Notes under the pieces: model-generated
The model's database searches: none
Told to the model about the DNA's origin: nothing
The model's input: only the letters and a program-made list of their open reading frames with translations
Made by a program: the position numbers and the translations under genes
DNA from: Petrimonas sulfuriphila
Lineage (GTDB): Bacteria; Bacteroidota; Bacteroidia; Bacteroidales; Dysgonomonadaceae
DNA length: 64,000 nucleotides
Direction: 5' to 3'
NCBI GenBank assembly: GCA_038561985.1
Contig: CP073276.1
Location: 2,418,001-2,482,000 of the forward strand
In this document: piece by piece, positions 45,654 to 56,049 of the stretch
Numbering within the stretch: the stretch's first letter is position 1
How the letters are laid out: every line of letters starts with the position of its first letter

Positions 45654-46006
45654 AACATCACTACATTTGCTTCGTGACTTTCGAGGAAGCTGGGTTGTGA
45701 ATGAGTGAATTCTACAGGTACATCAAGGTCCCGACAACTACAGATTTTGGTAGGTTTAAAGAGTAATCGTTCAACAGATTGCGTCAATTGGATAAAAATA
45801 TCGCCCATTTCGTTTTAAAACGGACAAAGCCAAATGCTAAGGGAAAATAGCTTCCCAAAGGCTATAAACACTTTAAGCAAAAAAAAGTACTTGATTTCTC
45901 GGTGAATAGAGAGAAAAGAAATATCTGCTATCAAGACTAATTTTCGAAGACATTTGTGTCAGGTATACCCTCAGTTATTAGGTATAAATTCCCATTTACA
46001 ACTAAC

Positions 46007-48412
46007 TTATTTTAAATATTTGTCGATAAATCGGTACGCATCTTCCCTTATATCAGAGGGAAAATCGTGACTTGCTTGAGGGTAAACGATTTTTAAATGA
46101 TCCTCGCTATCCAAAAAACGATAAACCTCCCTGACGTGACTGATGCCTTTTCTGACGCCTTCAATAGAAAAATTGAGGTCAGATACAGGAGAATTTGAAT
46201 AAAAAGGCCTGGGGGCAAGTGATGCAATGATTTCATCGAAATCAAAAGGGATTTTTTCAACATCCAGATTGTATTTATCCCTTATAAAGGGCATATATCG
46301 CTCTTGAGCCCACGGACCCAGACGGCCACCGTATCCGGCAGTTACTTGTTCACCGGGGTGGTAGTAGTCCATCAATGTCCATCCACAACTGGAGACGATT
46401 ACTTTTATCCGGGGATCAAAGGCAGCAACAAACAGGGCATTATGACCACCCAGTGAGTGGCCTATAACCCCAATTCTCTTCTTGTCAACGTAAGGCAGGC
46501 TTTGCAGTATATCGACACAAGAGATATGGTTGAAGATCCCTTTCATTGTTCCCGAATCATAGCGGTCATTAGCAAAGTCGTAATTTTCCAGCTCACCCAT
46601 ACTCGGATAGTCTGGTGAAATAACTACATATCCTCTTTCTGCAAGCTCCTTGGCGTAAGCCCTGTTTTTAATACTGGTAACGCCATCTATTATCTTCTTG
46701 CCTTCAATGCCGGTTCCGTGAAGAGCAAGCATAGCAGGAGATAACATCGATTTATTTTTTGGCCGGTAGAGATAGGCGAACACTTTTTCAGAGGGTGCTG
46801 CCTCAAAGTTGATACTATAACGTACATATTTTTCATACACAGCAGAGTCAGTATAGATCACATGCAATTTTTTCTTCTGCCGTGGCGGGACTTTTCCCAT
46901 GACAAGTTGCATATTGTTTAGTACCTCCTCTCTTTTTTTCTCCCATTCTTTTTTATTTGTGACAGGAAAAATTTGACCGCTACGATCTTTGTAGGTCAAC
47001 AACTCCCGGGGTTGGTTGGCTTTGTTTCGGTCTAAAAGCCGCTTAATCTTCGTCAGGATCAACTTTTCCGATTCTGCGGTTACAGGACTGGATTCAATCT
47101 CATACCCTCCTTCAGCGTAGGCTGCCTCCGTTCCGATATAAAATGGGCCGTAATCACCGTAAGCTGCCATCGCAACAAAATGATCCGGCGCCATCTTTTT
47201 GGCTGCCAGCTGATACTCCACAAAGAGTTCACCCGGCATAAAGAGCAAACGGGCGTTATGAATACGCAAACAGGCGATTTCTATCCCCTTTCCTGCAACC
47301 CTCCTTTTATACCATCCCAAACGCCCCATATTGTTGGCAAGCAAACGGCTATCCATTTGATTCATGGTCGTCTCTATCTTTTTGATTTTATCCCGATAGG
47401 GTAGCAACAGGTTTTCGGTATCCCAACCCAGATCTTCTGATTGAACACTGAACTTTTGGGTATTATTCCACGCGCGCTCCATGCCGTCTGCCATTCTCTT
47501 TGCGAGGATGAAACGGGTTTCATGGCTGCCATCGTTATACTTTCCGGCTGCAACATTACCTCCAGCCCCGTTGAAATGAACATGCAAGGCATCCGGTACA
47601 GCCAATTGACGCAAAAAACGGGCAATACCGGGAAAATCAGGGTTGGTTGTTTTGGTCAGGTAGTAACTCTGCGGATGGGTTGCATAAAAACTCAATACAG
47701 CCAGCGGAGTATTCTCATTCCAGAAACTTACAAGCGACACATCCGGATCTATTAATCCCTCTGGCATGGAACGGAGGAGAGAATCCTTACTCGAAGAGCC
47801 ACGCATCGTAACAATTCGTCCCTCTTTTTTGTAAACTCTTCTGTTTGAAGCTACCTGATGTATCTCCGCACTACCGATACCTATCTCTGTCACCTCCTTC
47901 ACGTCTTTGAGTGATAAACGGATTGATGACTGAAGCCTTTGAATCAACTCCCTTGCAAAAGTGCCGTCAAAACAGCCTGCTGGAATGTTGTTTTCTTTTA
48001 AAATTTTTTCTGCAGTGAAATCACAGATGGGAGCATCGTGCTGATGAACTGTATGTACCACCACCCGGTTAGGAATAGTACCCGCAGCTTCGGCCATGGC
48101 TTCCTTGAAGGCATCCTGTGACTCGTTAGCAATACCTATCCAGTCAACAGAACACAACACGATAGGATCACCTTCGCCAAATAAAACAATGCCCTTTGCC
48201 CTCAATGTTTGTTCTCCGGAGTTTATCATCGGATCGTAAGTGAGTCTGCTCCCTATAGGTGGAGTAGCATCCACATCAAAAGTAGCAATCCTTATTCCTC
48301 GTTTCTCCCGGGGATCAACATTTGAAGTCTTTGAAAATGTTGATCCCGCAATACAAAGAAGAAGAAAAACAAATTGCATTCTCATTACTTTCAGCCGTTT
48401 GTTGTTAATCAT
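46007..48412 (-). CDS. Ceramidase-fold hydrolase (type A) fused to an alpha/beta hydrolase, Sec-secreted
   Basis: 801 residues with a Sec signal (MQFVFLLLCIAGSTFSK). Residues 35-460 are a type-A ceramidase-fold domain nearly colinear with 3278-4681: TPPIGSRLTYDPMINSGEQT, HTVHQHDAPICDFTAE, FYATHPQSYY, GAGGNVAAGKYNDGS, PGELFVEYQLAAKK, YGDYGPFYIGTEAAY. Residues 480-801 are an alpha/beta hydrolase of the dienelactone-hydrolase/acetyl-esterase kind: LALHGTGIEGKK, GYVVISPDYPSMGE, the nucleophile elbow GVIGHSLGGHNALFVAAFD, RPFYSNSP and a His in YPQASHDFPS. The standalone paralogue has a Tat signal while this one uses Sec. A C-terminal scrap of a similar hydrolase is at 16279-16410. Confidence 0.8.
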   Translation of the reverse strand: MINNKRLKVMRMQFVFLLLCIAGSTFSKTSNVDPREKRGIRIATFDVDATPPIGSRLTYDPMINSGEQTLRAKGIVLFGEGDPIVLCSVDWIGIANESQDAFKEAMAEAAGTIPNRVVVHTVHQHDAPICDFTAEKILKENNIPAGCFDGTFARELIQRLQSSIRLSLKDVKEVTEIGIGSAEIHQVASNRRVYKKEGRIVTMRGSSSKDSLLRSMPEGLIDPDVSLVSFWNENTPLAVLSFYATHPQSYYLTKTTNPDFPGIARFLRQLAVPDALHVHFNGAGGNVAAGKYNDGSHETRFILAKRMADGMERAWNNTQKFSVQSEDLGWDTENLLLPYRDKIKKIETTMNQMDSRLLANNMGRLGWYKRRVAGKGIEIACLRIHNARLLFMPGELFVEYQLAAKKMAPDHFVAMAAYGDYGPFYIGTEAAYAEGGYEIESSPVTAESEKLILTKIKRLLDRNKANQPRELLTYKDRSGQIFPVTNKKEWEKKREEVLNNMQLVMGKVPPRQKKKLHVIYTDSAVYEKYVRYSINFEAAPSEKVFAYLYRPKNKSMLSPAMLALHGTGIEGKKIIDGVTSIKNRAYAKELAERGYVVISPDYPSMGELENYDFANDRYDSGTMKGIFNHISCVDILQSLPYVDKKRIGVIGHSLGGHNALFVAAFDPRIKVIVSSCGWTLMDYYHPGEQVTAGYGGRLGPWAQERYMPFIRDKYNLDVEKIPFDFDEIIASLAPRPFYSNSPVSDLNFSIEGVRKGISHVREVYRFLDSEDHLKIVYPQASHDFPSDIREDAYRFIDKYLK

Positions 48413-48473
48413 CCCATCTTTTTTTTATAAATTCAACTTCTGTGAGTTTCCTCAGCCTGTTAGTAACAGTCTT

Positions 48474-49853
48474 TTATCGTTTTATATCGATTCTTACCAG
48501 ATCTTCAATGACTTTTCCGTTGTTTTCGAATCTGGCCAGTGTGTAAATGTCGTTTTGGCTCCCCATTGCGATTGAGTTGACATAAGTAGGGAAAGAACCA
48601 TCTTCATAAAAGACCGGTCCCAGGTCTTTGTATTTCTTTTCGGGAATATTGTATGTTACCACATGCAGGTGTTCCAGGCCTTTAGCTGCACCCATGTTAA
48701 TTTTATCAAGACCGGCAACTCTAACGCCATCCTTGTAGATAGGAGCTCCGGTAAGATAATAGATAACGCCGTCTTTAATTTTGAATCCAAGATAACCATA
48801 GCTGAACTGGTCGGACATTCCACTTTTTCTGGACGGTTCCGAAGTAATTCTATCCACAATCTCCACTTTCTTGTTAAGGGGATCAAAGGTGAAAAGATAA
48901 CCGGAGTTGCCATGCACGCCGTATGCTTTATTTTCCGGTTCGTACCAGTATATTTTTCTCCAGTTATATCCCATACTGCCGGCATCACTGGCATCAAATT
49001 TCCCAAAATAATCGAGTCTCAAATCCACTCCATCCATTTTTTTCAGTTGAGGATCGGAAGGATGGTAATAATAGATGTCTCCTTCGGCAACAGAATAATA
49101 GACATTGCCATCCCTTGGATCTACGAACATAGAGCGGCAGAGCACCCTGTAGTCTTTCCCGATTACACCGTTTTCTCCCTGTTCACTAACAAGGCCTAAA
49201 TTGTTCATCTTGTTGGTATTGAGGTCATAGTCGATAAAATATCCTTTAGGCCAGGTAATACCATAAAGGTGTCCCCTCTCTTTGTCCATGGTCATGGTGA
49301 GAATCCCCTCTCCGTCGGGGGCAAGTCCGAGACTTACCAGTTTTTTGGTGCTCATGTCATAATAAAGAAAATGACCACCCGGGTAAAGCTTGTAGCCTTC
49401 CGGTGCATTTTTCGGCAAATGTTCCGCACCGTCAATCATTTCGTAGTAACCTACATGAGTTGAGAAGTACAGTTTATTGTCATGTTCGTAAAATTCGGTA
49501 TGACTTTTTCCCTGCGCAATGTAGTTTTGTTCTTTCTCTCCCAATGCTTCAGATAGGTCGGCTATAAACTCTGTCTTATCTAGCTGAGGATCATATGAAT
49601 ACATCTGACCGCCCACATCGTGACGAGTAGAGGAGAGGATATAGTAAATCTTTCCGTCGCTTGCTTCCGTAATTGCATTATAGGTATCGTGTGCATCCTC
49701 AAAACCTGAAAAATACCGTTTGGCAATCATTGTATCGGTTTGATTCCCAGAGGAAATTTCACTTAGATTTGCTTGCTTGTTTTGTTGAACGCATTGAGTA
49801 AAAAACAACGCTAGTAATAGTATAGCACTGTAAAACAAATAATTTTTCTTCAT
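48474..49853 (-). CDS. Beta-propeller-like lipoprotein (copy 2)
   Basis: 459 residues, the same length as 7725-9104 and similar throughout (RYFSGFEDAHDTYNAITEAS, DGKIYYILSSTRHDVGGQ, GVDLRLDYFGKFDASDAGSM, HGNSGYLFTFDPLNKKVEIV). The lipoprotein signal ends in FFTQC. The repeated DG-x-Y-Y blades argue for a propeller; no catalytic motif is recognised. The gene lies 29 bases after type-B ceramidase-fold gene 49883-51247 and 61 bases before 46007-48412, repeating the order of the first locus. Confidence 0.7.
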   Translation of the reverse strand: MKKNYLFYSAILLLALFFTQCVQQNKQANLSEISSGNQTDTMIAKRYFSGFEDAHDTYNAITEASDGKIYYILSSTRHDVGGQMYSYDPQLDKTEFIADLSEALGEKEQNYIAQGKSHTEFYEHDNKLYFSTHVGYYEMIDGAEHLPKNAPEGYKLYPGGHFLYYDMSTKKLVSLGLAPDGEGILTMTMDKERGHLYGITWPKGYFIDYDLNTNKMNNLGLVSEQGENGVIGKDYRVLCRSMFVDPRDGNVYYSVAEGDIYYYHPSDPQLKKMDGVDLRLDYFGKFDASDAGSMGYNWRKIYWYEPENKAYGVHGNSGYLFTFDPLNKKVEIVDRITSEPSRKSGMSDQFSYGYLGFKIKDGVIYYLTGAPIYKDGVRVAGLDKINMGAAKGLEHLHVVTYNIPEKKYKDLGPVFYEDGSFPTYVNSIAMGSQNDIYTLARFENNGKVIEDLVRIDIKR

Positions 49854-49882
49854 GATGTTAATCTTTTCAAATGATAATGATT

Positions 49883-51247
49883 TTATTTTGTTGTAATATT
49901 TTTTAATTCGCTAATAATCTTTGATTCTACTGATTTACTCCATTTGGAAGGTAAACCATAAACCCGTTGTGAGGTGTCACCCTCATATCCTCCCTCTTCG
50001 AGGATCACTTCGGAAGGTATATAACCCATAACATCGTTGGCATATGACATCACAAAAATCTGCTCCCCGTAAGTCTGTTTCAATTTCACGCTGTATGCAA
50101 TCACAGATTCTCCTCCGAGAATAAACAGTTTCTGTTGGCCAATTTGCCAGTATCCAACAGGAAACGGGTAAGATTTAATCAAATGGCCCTTAGTTTTCAG
50201 TTCACTGATGATGCCATTAGCCCATCTGGCCTGATAATCACTACCTTTGGCTATAACTTGTAGTTCTTCTGTTGGAAGAGGGTCATCGATCAAAAGATCT
50301 ATTTCGGAATACCTTGTGATCAGATTGCTCTCCTGCTGAGGCATCTCTTCAGAAAGAACCCGTTCGACAGTGGCAGCAAGTTGCTTGCCATACTGAATTG
50401 CCAGAGGAACGGTTCTTCGGGGAAGAGGATTCTGGTCAGCACCGGCGCCCTGAAAGAACATGGCTGTTACACCCGGATAGCGTTTCTCCAGTTCCAGCTG
50501 GGCAAACCCGGCATAATCTCCGGAGAACATATTGATGGACAATGTTGTAGGGTGGCAGGCATAACCAAAAACTACAGCCAGTAATTGTTTGTCCGGTGAT
50601 TCGATCTTAATGACCGGCACAGCATAATCGTTGGGGCCTTTCAGTTCAGTGGTAGGTGTAATGCTGTTTTCCCTGTTGTTACGCCTGTTCACCTGAAAGC
50701 GTGTAATACCGTTTTGCGTATAAATGTGCGCCGGTTGTAGATTTTTTATCGCCTGGTCAACCAACTCAACCAGCTTCTCTTTCAGTTGTTCCGTATACTT
50801 GTCCACAACCTTCCAATCCTGCTCAGTCATTGGATAGATATACTGCAATGCGCGAGAGATGACAGGTCCGGAGTGTGTATGGGAACTGCTCAGAATTATC
50901 TGCGAATTGTTCAGGTTGTATTTACGGTTTATCAGATTTCTCACCTCATCCGAGAAATCCTTTGAAACACCCAGTATGTCCATCGTAATAAGCAAGGAAC
51001 GATTGCCTCGTGCATCTTCCAGCAGGAGAGCCTTAGCCCATAAGTCATGCAATTTCCCTTCCGACGGGGAAGTGCGACTGGAATAACCTGCCATCCATGT
51101 GGGTTCGTTTGGGGTAATCACGGTTCGTCCCGTGCCGATTTTCCAGGTATATTTTTCCTCGTTATCATTCACAGCTTGCAACTGTAATATAAAAAACGAC
51201 AGGAAAAATAGTTGTAATCCAATCCGTGTAATTATTTTCTTCATCAA
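49883..51247 (-). CDS. Ceramidase-fold hydrolase, type B (copy 2), Sec-secreted
   Basis: 454 residues, Sec signal (LQLFFLSFFILQLQAV). Motifs as in 9133-10494: ITPNEPTWMAGYSSRTSPSE, SSSHTHSGP, YACHPTTLSI, GAGADQNPLPRRTVPLAIQY, LGGESVIAYSVKLKQ, NDVMGYIPSEVILEEGGYEG. Candidate zinc ligands are retained, while the nucleophilic serine of authentic ceramidases is replaced within GADQNP. The start lies 7 bases after the stop of the DegT gene 51255-52619, implying co-translation. Confidence 0.75.
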   Translation of the reverse strand: MMKKIITRIGLQLFFLSFFILQLQAVNDNEEKYTWKIGTGRTVITPNEPTWMAGYSSRTSPSEGKLHDLWAKALLLEDARGNRSLLITMDILGVSKDFSDEVRNLINRKYNLNNSQIILSSSHTHSGPVISRALQYIYPMTEQDWKVVDKYTEQLKEKLVELVDQAIKNLQPAHIYTQNGITRFQVNRRNNRENSITPTTELKGPNDYAVPVIKIESPDKQLLAVVFGYACHPTTLSINMFSGDYAGFAQLELEKRYPGVTAMFFQGAGADQNPLPRRTVPLAIQYGKQLAATVERVLSEEMPQQESNLITRYSEIDLLIDDPLPTEELQVIAKGSDYQARWANGIISELKTKGHLIKSYPFPVGYWQIGQQKLFILGGESVIAYSVKLKQTYGEQIFVMSYANDVMGYIPSEVILEEGGYEGDTSQRVYGLPSKWSKSVESKIISELKNITTK

Positions 51248-51254
51248 CGAGTGG

Positions 51255-52619
51255 TTATTTTGTTTTAGCTACTATAAGCTCTGCATGTTTTTGAATTTTC
51301 TCTATTGCTCCCGCAATTTTATCTAAGTCTGATTTTGAACTGAGAAGTAGACTCTGGGAAATCCATACCGCTTCTTCATTACAAAGCTTCTCATTCAAAG
51401 GACATTTATTTGCTTGCGCATATTTTTCATAATTCAACCGTTCTGTTGGATAAAATTTCTGAAAATATTTGCTCTCAAAAGCGTTTTTCAAATAAGGCAT
51501 TTTGTTCAACTCACTATACCCGGCAGAACAAGGTATGCCTTCAGCCTGCAATGCTTTCAGGAATTCAGCTCTCGATAATCCCTTGAAATATTCCTTGTGA
51601 TATCTGAAGGGAAAAAGGTGGTATGCAGCTTTTGTTACATTTTTATATAACTTATAAGGGGATATACCGGGTATATCACCGATGAGTGATTGGAGGTAGG
51701 TGGCATTTTTGTTTCTCAATTCAGTCTCAGCTTCAAGCCGTTTCAACTGTGCCAACCCAATTGCTGCCTGATATTCCGTGATACGAAGCTTGGTGCCGAT
51801 CATCACAGTGCCGGCTCCAATTTGTCCTGCCGTGGTTCCGTGTGGATTGCCATAATTGTGATAGGAATAACAGCGATCCATAAACGCATCATCATCACTG
51901 ATGATTGCGCCTCCTTCCCCCATTGCCATATTTTTGGAATTTTGGAAACTGAAACAACCTGCTTTTCCGAATGTTCCCACCTTCTTCCCGTTAATTTCGG
52001 CCAACCATGCCTGACATGCATCCTCCACGACCAACAGGTTGTGTTTTGCAGCAATTTTCATGATTCTTTCCATATCACACGGGAGGCCGAGAATATGAAC
52101 CGGAAGAATTGCCCGGGTGTGAGGTGTTATCTTCTCTTCAATCTTATTGGGGTCCATCTGGAATGTTTCAGGATCTACATCCACGAATACAGGTATTGCG
52201 CCATTAAACAGAATACTGGATACAGAAGCAATAAAGGTATAGGGCGTAACCAACACTTCATCGCCCCAACCAATCTCCAACTGGGCAAGAGAAGTGTTCA
52301 ATGCATTGGTTCCATTGACAACTGCCAGGCTGCGTTTAGCACCCAGCAACTGTGCCCATTTTTTTTCAAACTCGTCTGTAACCTTACTCCTCGACCAAAC
52401 GCCGCTGCGCATGACCTCGAGAAGTTGCTTCTCATCGGTCGCAGGATTCCATATTGGCCATTTGGGCCATTGGCCTGTAAATGATTTCTCACCACCCAGA
52501 ATAGCAGGTTTTATGTCAACTTTATTAAAAGCCCAAGCTTTTTGGTTACCAAAACCATTTAGTGTCATCAGGGAAGCGCTACCTATTACACTTTTTTTGA
52601 AAAATTTCCGTCTGTTCAT
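51255..52619 (-). CDS. Tat-exported DegT/DnrJ/EryC1/StrS family PLP aminotransferase (copy 3)
   Basis: 454 residues starting MNRRKFFKKSVIGSASLM, a twin-arginine signal. Active-site blocks are intact: NGTNALNTSLAQL, GWGDEVLVTPYTF, EDACQAWLAE, GKAGCFSFQNSKN with the PLP lysine, GEGGAIISDDD. Nearest relative in the window: 10498-11868. It heads the second DegT / type B / propeller / type A module. The kelch gene 52848-53846 lies upstream after 228 noncoding bases, so it may have its own promoter. Confidence 0.85.
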   Translation of the reverse strand: MNRRKFFKKSVIGSASLMTLNGFGNQKAWAFNKVDIKPAILGGEKSFTGQWPKWPIWNPATDEKQLLEVMRSGVWSRSKVTDEFEKKWAQLLGAKRSLAVVNGTNALNTSLAQLEIGWGDEVLVTPYTFIASVSSILFNGAIPVFVDVDPETFQMDPNKIEEKITPHTRAILPVHILGLPCDMERIMKIAAKHNLLVVEDACQAWLAEINGKKVGTFGKAGCFSFQNSKNMAMGEGGAIISDDDAFMDRCYSYHNYGNPHGTTAGQIGAGTVMIGTKLRITEYQAAIGLAQLKRLEAETELRNKNATYLQSLIGDIPGISPYKLYKNVTKAAYHLFPFRYHKEYFKGLSRAEFLKALQAEGIPCSAGYSELNKMPYLKNAFESKYFQKFYPTERLNYEKYAQANKCPLNEKLCNEEAVWISQSLLLSSKSDLDKIAGAIEKIQKHAELIVAKTK

Positions 52620-52847
52620 ATTATTTATTGAATGATTTTGTATTTGTACAATGAATAACTGTTCGTCGCTGCTAATTTAATGTTAATTCAACTTCCACAA
52701 ACTTCATTAATTAATCTGTTTTTAAAATTTAGGTACTTGGCTACATTCGCATTGCTATAATGTCAATTTAAAATTAGTATGAAAGCTTCCAACCCGGAGT
52801 TTGTAAAGCCGGTCTGGAACAAATGCATTTTTTTCCTTTGTATTACA

Positions 52848-53846
52848 TTACCAATCGGAAGGAAGTTCCAGAGACCAGACATCATTGCTTAACGGCGGGA
52901 TCATTCCTCCGGCTATCCATATTTTATTTTGAAATACAAAAACAGCATGTTCGTGTCTTTCCTTCCATTTTGATCCTTCCGTTTTTAACTCTTTCCAGTC
53001 TTTACCATTTTTTGAATACCAAACATCATCCCAATTCTTATAAGGGTTTCCCGACCAACCTCCTATCATCCACATATACCCTCCGTATACTACTGAAGAA
53101 AACCATATTCGTTCGTGCCATTGTGCATTTTCAGTCTCTTTTTGCCAATGAACACCATCCGAACTGCTCCAAACGTCATTATAACCCCAATATTCCGGGT
53201 CATAGTTTCCTCCACCCATTACATAAATCCGATCATTTAATACGACAGCTTGATGAAAAGCTCTGGGTGACCATTCCGCATTTTTTGTTGCAAGTGTCCA
53301 ATTTTTTCCATCATCCGAGCACCAAACATCATTCAAAAGACTATTTTTGTTACCATAATAATAGTCTGTAGTTCCTCCTAATATCCACAACTTGTTTTGA
53401 AAAGAAACTATTGCTGCGGCACATCGCGGAGTCCATTCTGCATTTTGGGTAACCAAATTCCAATCTTTACCATCTTGAGAAGACCAAACCATATGGCTGG
53501 CCGATCGGTTTTCTAAGCGGCCATTGTACCAGCCTCCCATCATCCACATTTTACCTTTAAAAGATATGCTCATAGGTAAATCACTGTGTATCCATGGAGC
53601 ATTTCTAAATACAAGCTCCCAGTTCTTGCCGTCTTTCGATCGCCATACATCTCGGGGAGGAGCTTCGTATGAGTTATGCCACCCACCCAATATCCACATA
53701 TATCCGTTATGTACAACTTCTCCCTGTGAATCTCTCGGTGACCACGCTGCCGTTTCCTGCTCTAATGTCCATTTAAAAGTGTCCTGTGCGTTCACAATAA
53801 ATGAGTGTAATAGAGAAAAGGAAAAAAGGATAATGCAAAATCTCAT
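52848..53846 (-). CDS. Secreted kelch-repeat beta-propeller protein
   Basis: 332 residues from the ATG at 53846 (MRFCIILFSFSLLHSFIVNA signal); the ATG at 53900 would place 18 polar residues in front. Six repeats with W-[ST]-x-[DN]-G-x-x-W and MGG/LGG cores are evident: MWILGGWHNSYEAPPRDVWR, KMWMMGGWYNGRLENRSASH, KLWILGGTTDYYYGN, RIYVMGGGNYDPEYWGYNDV, YMWMIGGWSGNPYKNWDDVW, KIWIAGGMIPPLSNDVWSLE. It is probably a six-bladed kelch propeller. The function is unknown; it lies between two DegT genes, which suggests a binding or accessory role in the same system. Confidence 0.8.
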   Translation of the reverse strand: MRFCIILFSFSLLHSFIVNAQDTFKWTLEQETAAWSPRDSQGEVVHNGYMWILGGWHNSYEAPPRDVWRSKDGKNWELVFRNAPWIHSDLPMSISFKGKMWMMGGWYNGRLENRSASHMVWSSQDGKDWNLVTQNAEWTPRCAAAIVSFQNKLWILGGTTDYYYGNKNSLLNDVWCSDDGKNWTLATKNAEWSPRAFHQAVVLNDRIYVMGGGNYDPEYWGYNDVWSSSDGVHWQKETENAQWHERIWFSSVVYGGYMWMIGGWSGNPYKNWDDVWYSKNGKDWKELKTEGSKWKERHEHAVFVFQNKIWIAGGMIPPLSNDVWSLELPSDW

Positions 53847-54085
53847 ACCCCGTTTCTGTAATGTATTTGTGGTTGACAGAATAATTACTGCTTCAGCCAT
53901 GTGTTTTCGGCGAAGATATACTCCGGCGCATGCCAGGTTTTCAATACGGAAAAATCATTCAAACGTATCCCCAAAATTTTGGTAGAATCTAACCGTCGAT
54001 ATATTTCCATTCAAACCGGGCATGCGACTATCTTGTATAGCCGGAGCAGACAACCTGTGTGCAAAATATTACGCAGTTCTTGTAT

Positions 54086-55459
54086 TTATTTGAGTTTCGC
54101 AACGTTGTTATGGATTTTATCTACAGCGTTGATAATGTCGTCCATATCGGATTTCGTTCCGAGCATGAGTCCGCCATTCCAAATCCAAAGTGCTGAACCG
54201 TAAGTTTTAATCAAAGAAGGACAGTGATTTTTTTGCTTATATTTTTCAAAATCCAATTCGTCTGCAGTGTAAACCTTTTGGTAAATTTCGGATTTGAATA
54301 CCTCACGCATCATCGGCTGACCGTAAAGAGGATCGTTCGGATAACCGGTCCCTACCGGAACACCTTCGGCACTGAGCGCTTCGATAAACCGTTGACGCGG
54401 CAGTCCGTCAAGTTTGTCCTGGTTGTAAACCATGGAGTAAATGTAATAGGAAGCCGCTGTTGCACCCTTGTGCAATTTGACCGGTGTGATACCGGGATAG
54501 GCAGCAAGTTTCTCATTCAGGTAAGCTCCGTTTTCGTTCCTGATTTTGTGTTGCTCTTCGAGTTTTTCCAACTGACACAATCCAATTACAGCCTGGTACT
54601 CAGCCATACGAATTTTGTTTGCCAGGATGAGCGCCGAAATAGAACTTATTTGCCCGGATACAGACCCTGATGCGTAGCCGAAATTATGGTACGAATACAG
54701 CCGGTCAAAATATTCGGTGTCGTCAGTCAGGATTCCTCCTCCTTCGCCTATAGGAAGGTTTTTCGATGCCTGAAAGCTGAAGCAACCGGCATTACCGAAT
54801 GTTCCGACTCTTTTACCTCCGATTTCTGCCAAGTGAGCCTGACAAGCGTCTTCCACAACGAACAGATTATGTTCCTTGGCAATCTTCATAATTTCTGGCA
54901 TATCAGATGGATATCCGCAAATATGAACTGGTAAAATACCCTTGGTCCGAGGAGTAATTTTTTTCCTTATCTGTTTGGGATCAATCTGGAATGTCTCCGG
55001 ATCAATGTCTGCAAAAACCGGCATGGCCCCTTTATAGAGGATGCCGAAAATTGAAGCGCTGAAGGTATAAGGGGAACAGATTACTTCGTCGCCAGGACCA
55101 ATATTCGATTGCATCCATGCTGCACTCAAAGCGTTAGTACCATTAACCGTAGTGAGACAATGTTTCGACCCGTGCATTTCTGCCCACTTTTTTTCAAATT
55201 CAGCAACCTTGCGGCTCCGAGACCAAACCCGGTTACCCATCACTTCGTTCATTTTAGGATTGAATTTTTCAGCATCCCATTGCGGCCAGGTCTGCCATTT
55301 CTTATTCCCCCGGACAGGGATTCCACCGAGAAGGGCAAGCTTATCCGAAGTGTCCCGGGAATTTCCAAAAACGGGCGTAATGCCCGATACTGCTACCCCT
55401 GTTGTGGCGGCAGCTAATGTACCTATAAAGCGACGACGACTGATTTCATTACTTTTCAT
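54086..55459 (-). CDS. Tat-exported DegT/DnrJ/EryC1/StrS family PLP aminotransferase (copy 4)
   Basis: 457 residues starting MKSNEISRRRFIGTLAAATT, a textbook twin-arginine signal. Active-site blocks: NGTNALSAAWMQ, GPGDEVICSPYTF, EDACQAHLAE, GNAGCFSFQASKN with the PLP lysine, GEGGGILTDDT. It shares VWSRSRKVAEFEKKWAEM with copies 2 and 3 but differs through most of the C-terminal third. It stands upstream of the kelch gene and the second module. The adjacent 590 bases upstream are largely noncoding. Confidence 0.85.
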   Translation of the reverse strand: MKSNEISRRRFIGTLAAATTGVAVSGITPVFGNSRDTSDKLALLGGIPVRGNKKWQTWPQWDAEKFNPKMNEVMGNRVWSRSRKVAEFEKKWAEMHGSKHCLTTVNGTNALSAAWMQSNIGPGDEVICSPYTFSASIFGILYKGAMPVFADIDPETFQIDPKQIRKKITPRTKGILPVHICGYPSDMPEIMKIAKEHNLFVVEDACQAHLAEIGGKRVGTFGNAGCFSFQASKNLPIGEGGGILTDDTEYFDRLYSYHNFGYASGSVSGQISSISALILANKIRMAEYQAVIGLCQLEKLEEQHKIRNENGAYLNEKLAAYPGITPVKLHKGATAASYYIYSMVYNQDKLDGLPRQRFIEALSAEGVPVGTGYPNDPLYGQPMMREVFKSEIYQKVYTADELDFEKYKQKNHCPSLIKTYGSALWIWNGGLMLGTKSDMDDIINAVDKIHNNVAKLK

Positions 55460-56049
55460 GTTGATTACTTTTTATTAATTAAACTTGTTATTTTTTAAGT
55501 GTGTTTAGTCCTAAAAACCGCTTTAGGCTTATAAGACAAAAAAGTTGATTATCCGGGAGAAAGGCTGATCTTGCTAGCGGATTTCCGTTTACATTTTCTA
55601 ATTTCTATCTAAATACATATGTTCCGGTGTTTTCATAGAGGAATCGAGGATTTTCTTAATGCGTTATCTACTAACAGTTTTGTTATTAAATAATTTACGT
55701 TAAAGTACTCCGGTAAAAAAAATGTTTTAGAATGCCATTCACTTGTCCATGGACTATGTTTATGTAATGGGAAAAGTTTTTCATCAGAGTGATAAATCAA
55801 TGGCACATCTTCATTTGTTTTTTGTAGAATTAGTCGTTTTTGTTTAAATACCAACTTAAAATTACACTATGCCGAAAAACATTTTACTGAAGAATTAAAC
55901 ACAGATTTGACCTTTAAAAATGATGCTTCCCCTCAATGACAAATATAGAATACAATTGATTAAATTTATTTTCTAATTACGCAACCCATCCCTCAAAATA
56001 CGCAAATATCCTCAACAAAAGCACATTAATTTCTACTGTTTTTTCTGTT
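55460..56049. other. Mostly noncoding stretch with a possible minus-strand remnant (55633-55854)
   Basis: A 73-residue minus-strand frame at 55633-55854 (LPLIYHSDEKLFPLHKHSPW-like: VPLIYHSDEKLFPLHKHSP, TFFLPEYFNVNYLITKLLVD) looks protein-like and may be a fragment of an older gene, but I do not recognise it and it has no signal or partner. Otherwise AT-rich, with no hairpin or RNA gene that I can support. Confidence 0.35.

Noticed and set aside
51690-52484. 264-residue open frame on the plus strand
   Set aside because: It lies wholly antisense to DegT gene 51255-52619, and the protein has no recognisable pattern.
52823-53371. 182-residue plus-strand frame
   Set aside because: It is antisense to the kelch gene; composition is His/Phe-rich noise.
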